From the NCBI GenBank assembly GCA_902493375.1, contig CABUPH010000025.1:1-22813 (forward strand): a stretch of DNA of 22,813 nucleotides, read 5' to 3'. The position numbers and the translations under genes were made by a program. Each line of letters opens with the position of its first letter. Position 1 is the first letter of the stretch. The DNA comes from an uncultured Collinsella sp. GTDB taxonomy: Bacteria; Actinomycetota; Coriobacteriia; Coriobacteriales; Coriobacteriaceae. Below, piece by piece: positions 22,444 to 22,813 of the stretch. The notes beneath the pieces were generated by a model that was not told where the DNA came from, did not search any database, and saw only the letters and a list, made by a program, of their open reading frames with translations.

Positions 22444-22620
22444 TTTCATCCGGACTCTAACCGTTGGTACTGGGATCTCACCAGTTCAGCCGGCATGCGA
22501 ACCAACACACGCACGGGTCGCGGACTCATCGGCTCAGTCGCAGGCACCTCGCCTGCTCCACGGCGCCCCTTTGGCACCGCCCGATTTACCGCCAGTGGGG
22601 AATTCCACCCCGCCCTGAAA
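22444..22620 (-). promoter_or_regulatory. FMN riboswitch (RFN element)
   Basis: The minus strand shows the conserved blocks in order: AGGGCGGGGTG, AATTCCCCAC-GGCGGTAAA, GAGCCGATGAGTCCGCGACCC, a TGGTGAGATCCCAGTACC hairpin, and CAACGGTTAGAGTCCGGATG. P1 is formed by TTTCA at the 5' end and TGAAA at the 3' end. Only about 15 bases separate it from the ribU start, with no terminator, so FMN binding probably blocks translation initiation by hiding the AGGTGA ribosome site (inference). It predicts repression of riboflavin uptake when FMN is plentiful. Confidence 0.95.
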
Positions 22621-22631
22621 CAGCAATTGCA

Positions 22632-22659
22632 AGTGTAGCACGAGCAATCGTTCACGCAA
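22632..22659 (-). promoter_or_regulatory. probable promoter of the ribU operon
   Basis: TTGCGT (22654-22659), a 16-base spacer and TACACT (22632-22637) on the minus strand place the transcription start a few bases before the first riboswitch stem. The same TTGCGT -35 form occurs before veg. Confidence 0.55.
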
Positions 22660-22706
22660 GTATGCCAAGGGTAATTTATGGCGGGGGAAACGCTCTAGAA
22701 ATGCGG

Positions 22707-22813
22707 CCGGGACAAGTTAACGCGACAACCACGTTCTCCATCCACGCCAAAGTGATGCGCCTTTCGCGCAAAGCGCGAAACAGAAACCGGGATACGTATC
22801 CCCAACAACCACG
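22707..22813 (-). repeat. paired 27-base imperfect repeats with palindromes at the window edge
   Basis: Minus-strand blocks 22813-22787 and 22733-22707 are both 27 bases; each begins CGTGGTTGT and ends TCCCGG. The edge copy contains the perfect palindrome GGGATAC-GTATCCC (22789-22802). Between them lies a perfect hairpin TTTCGCGC-AAA-GCGCGAAA (22762-22780). A 45-codon frame (stop at 22676-22678) is open to the window edge but has no recognisable family. The region may extend beyond the window. Confidence 0.4.

Noticed and set aside
22429..22655. Open frame over the FMN riboswitch and the upstream ATG of ribU at 22449
   Set aside because: The bases are explained by conserved riboswitch structure; the ATG at 22449 is part of its conserved 3' strand.
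1..22813. CRISPR array, phage genes or toxin-antitoxin pair
   Set aside because: I looked for regularly spaced direct repeats and for small paired genes on both strands and saw none.

Overview
The window reads as a stretch of a GC-rich, low-motility Gram-positive-type chromosome. The gene content (veg next to ispE, a murI-rph-rdgB cluster, an argCJBD operon, and a RibU/ECF operon behind an FMN riboswitch of actinobacterial style) points to Actinomycetota. The best guess is class Coriobacteriia, near Collinsella; this is an inference from gene neighbourhoods and protein character, not from a search. Every protein gene is on the minus strand; the only plus-strand gene is tRNA-Val.

Right to left, which is the direction of transcription: a repeat-bearing edge (22707-22813) and a promoter lead into an FMN riboswitch (22444-22620). 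This controls a vitamin-uptake operon: the S component RibU, a single polypeptide carrying both ECF ATPases, EcfT, and two tandem FMN-binding split-barrel proteins. A long hairpin (18115-18167) closes this unit. Then comes argC-argJ-argB-argD, behind two tandem ArgR-type operator boxes and a probable extended -10 promoter. A gene-free stretch of about 610 bases (12448-13059) follows. It holds a partly duplicated tRNA-Val 3' end with two terminators, a GC-rich structured insert, and an AT-rich 217-base element with 29-base terminal inverted repeats.

Left of tRNA-Val are asnB (with its own terminator) and a probable long operon murE - HAD phosphatase - murI - rph - rdgB - dtd, joining peptidoglycan precursor synthesis with RNA and nucleotide quality control. 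Next is veg-ispE behind a promoter and a short leader hairpin, then tRNA-Pro(CGG), tatA, greA and lysS. Each of the last units is separated by a hairpin terminator. LysRS carries an unusual C-terminal tRNA-binding domain of the Trbp111/MetRS type. A 99-base rod-like inverted repeat and a perfect 12-bp hairpin lie just downstream of lysS.

Most of the window is ordinary housekeeping. The points most worth a second look are the flavin operon that ties riboswitch, transporter and flavoproteins together, the tRNA-Val 3'-end duplication with the adjacent MITE-like element, the left-edge rod hairpin, and the LysRS fusion.
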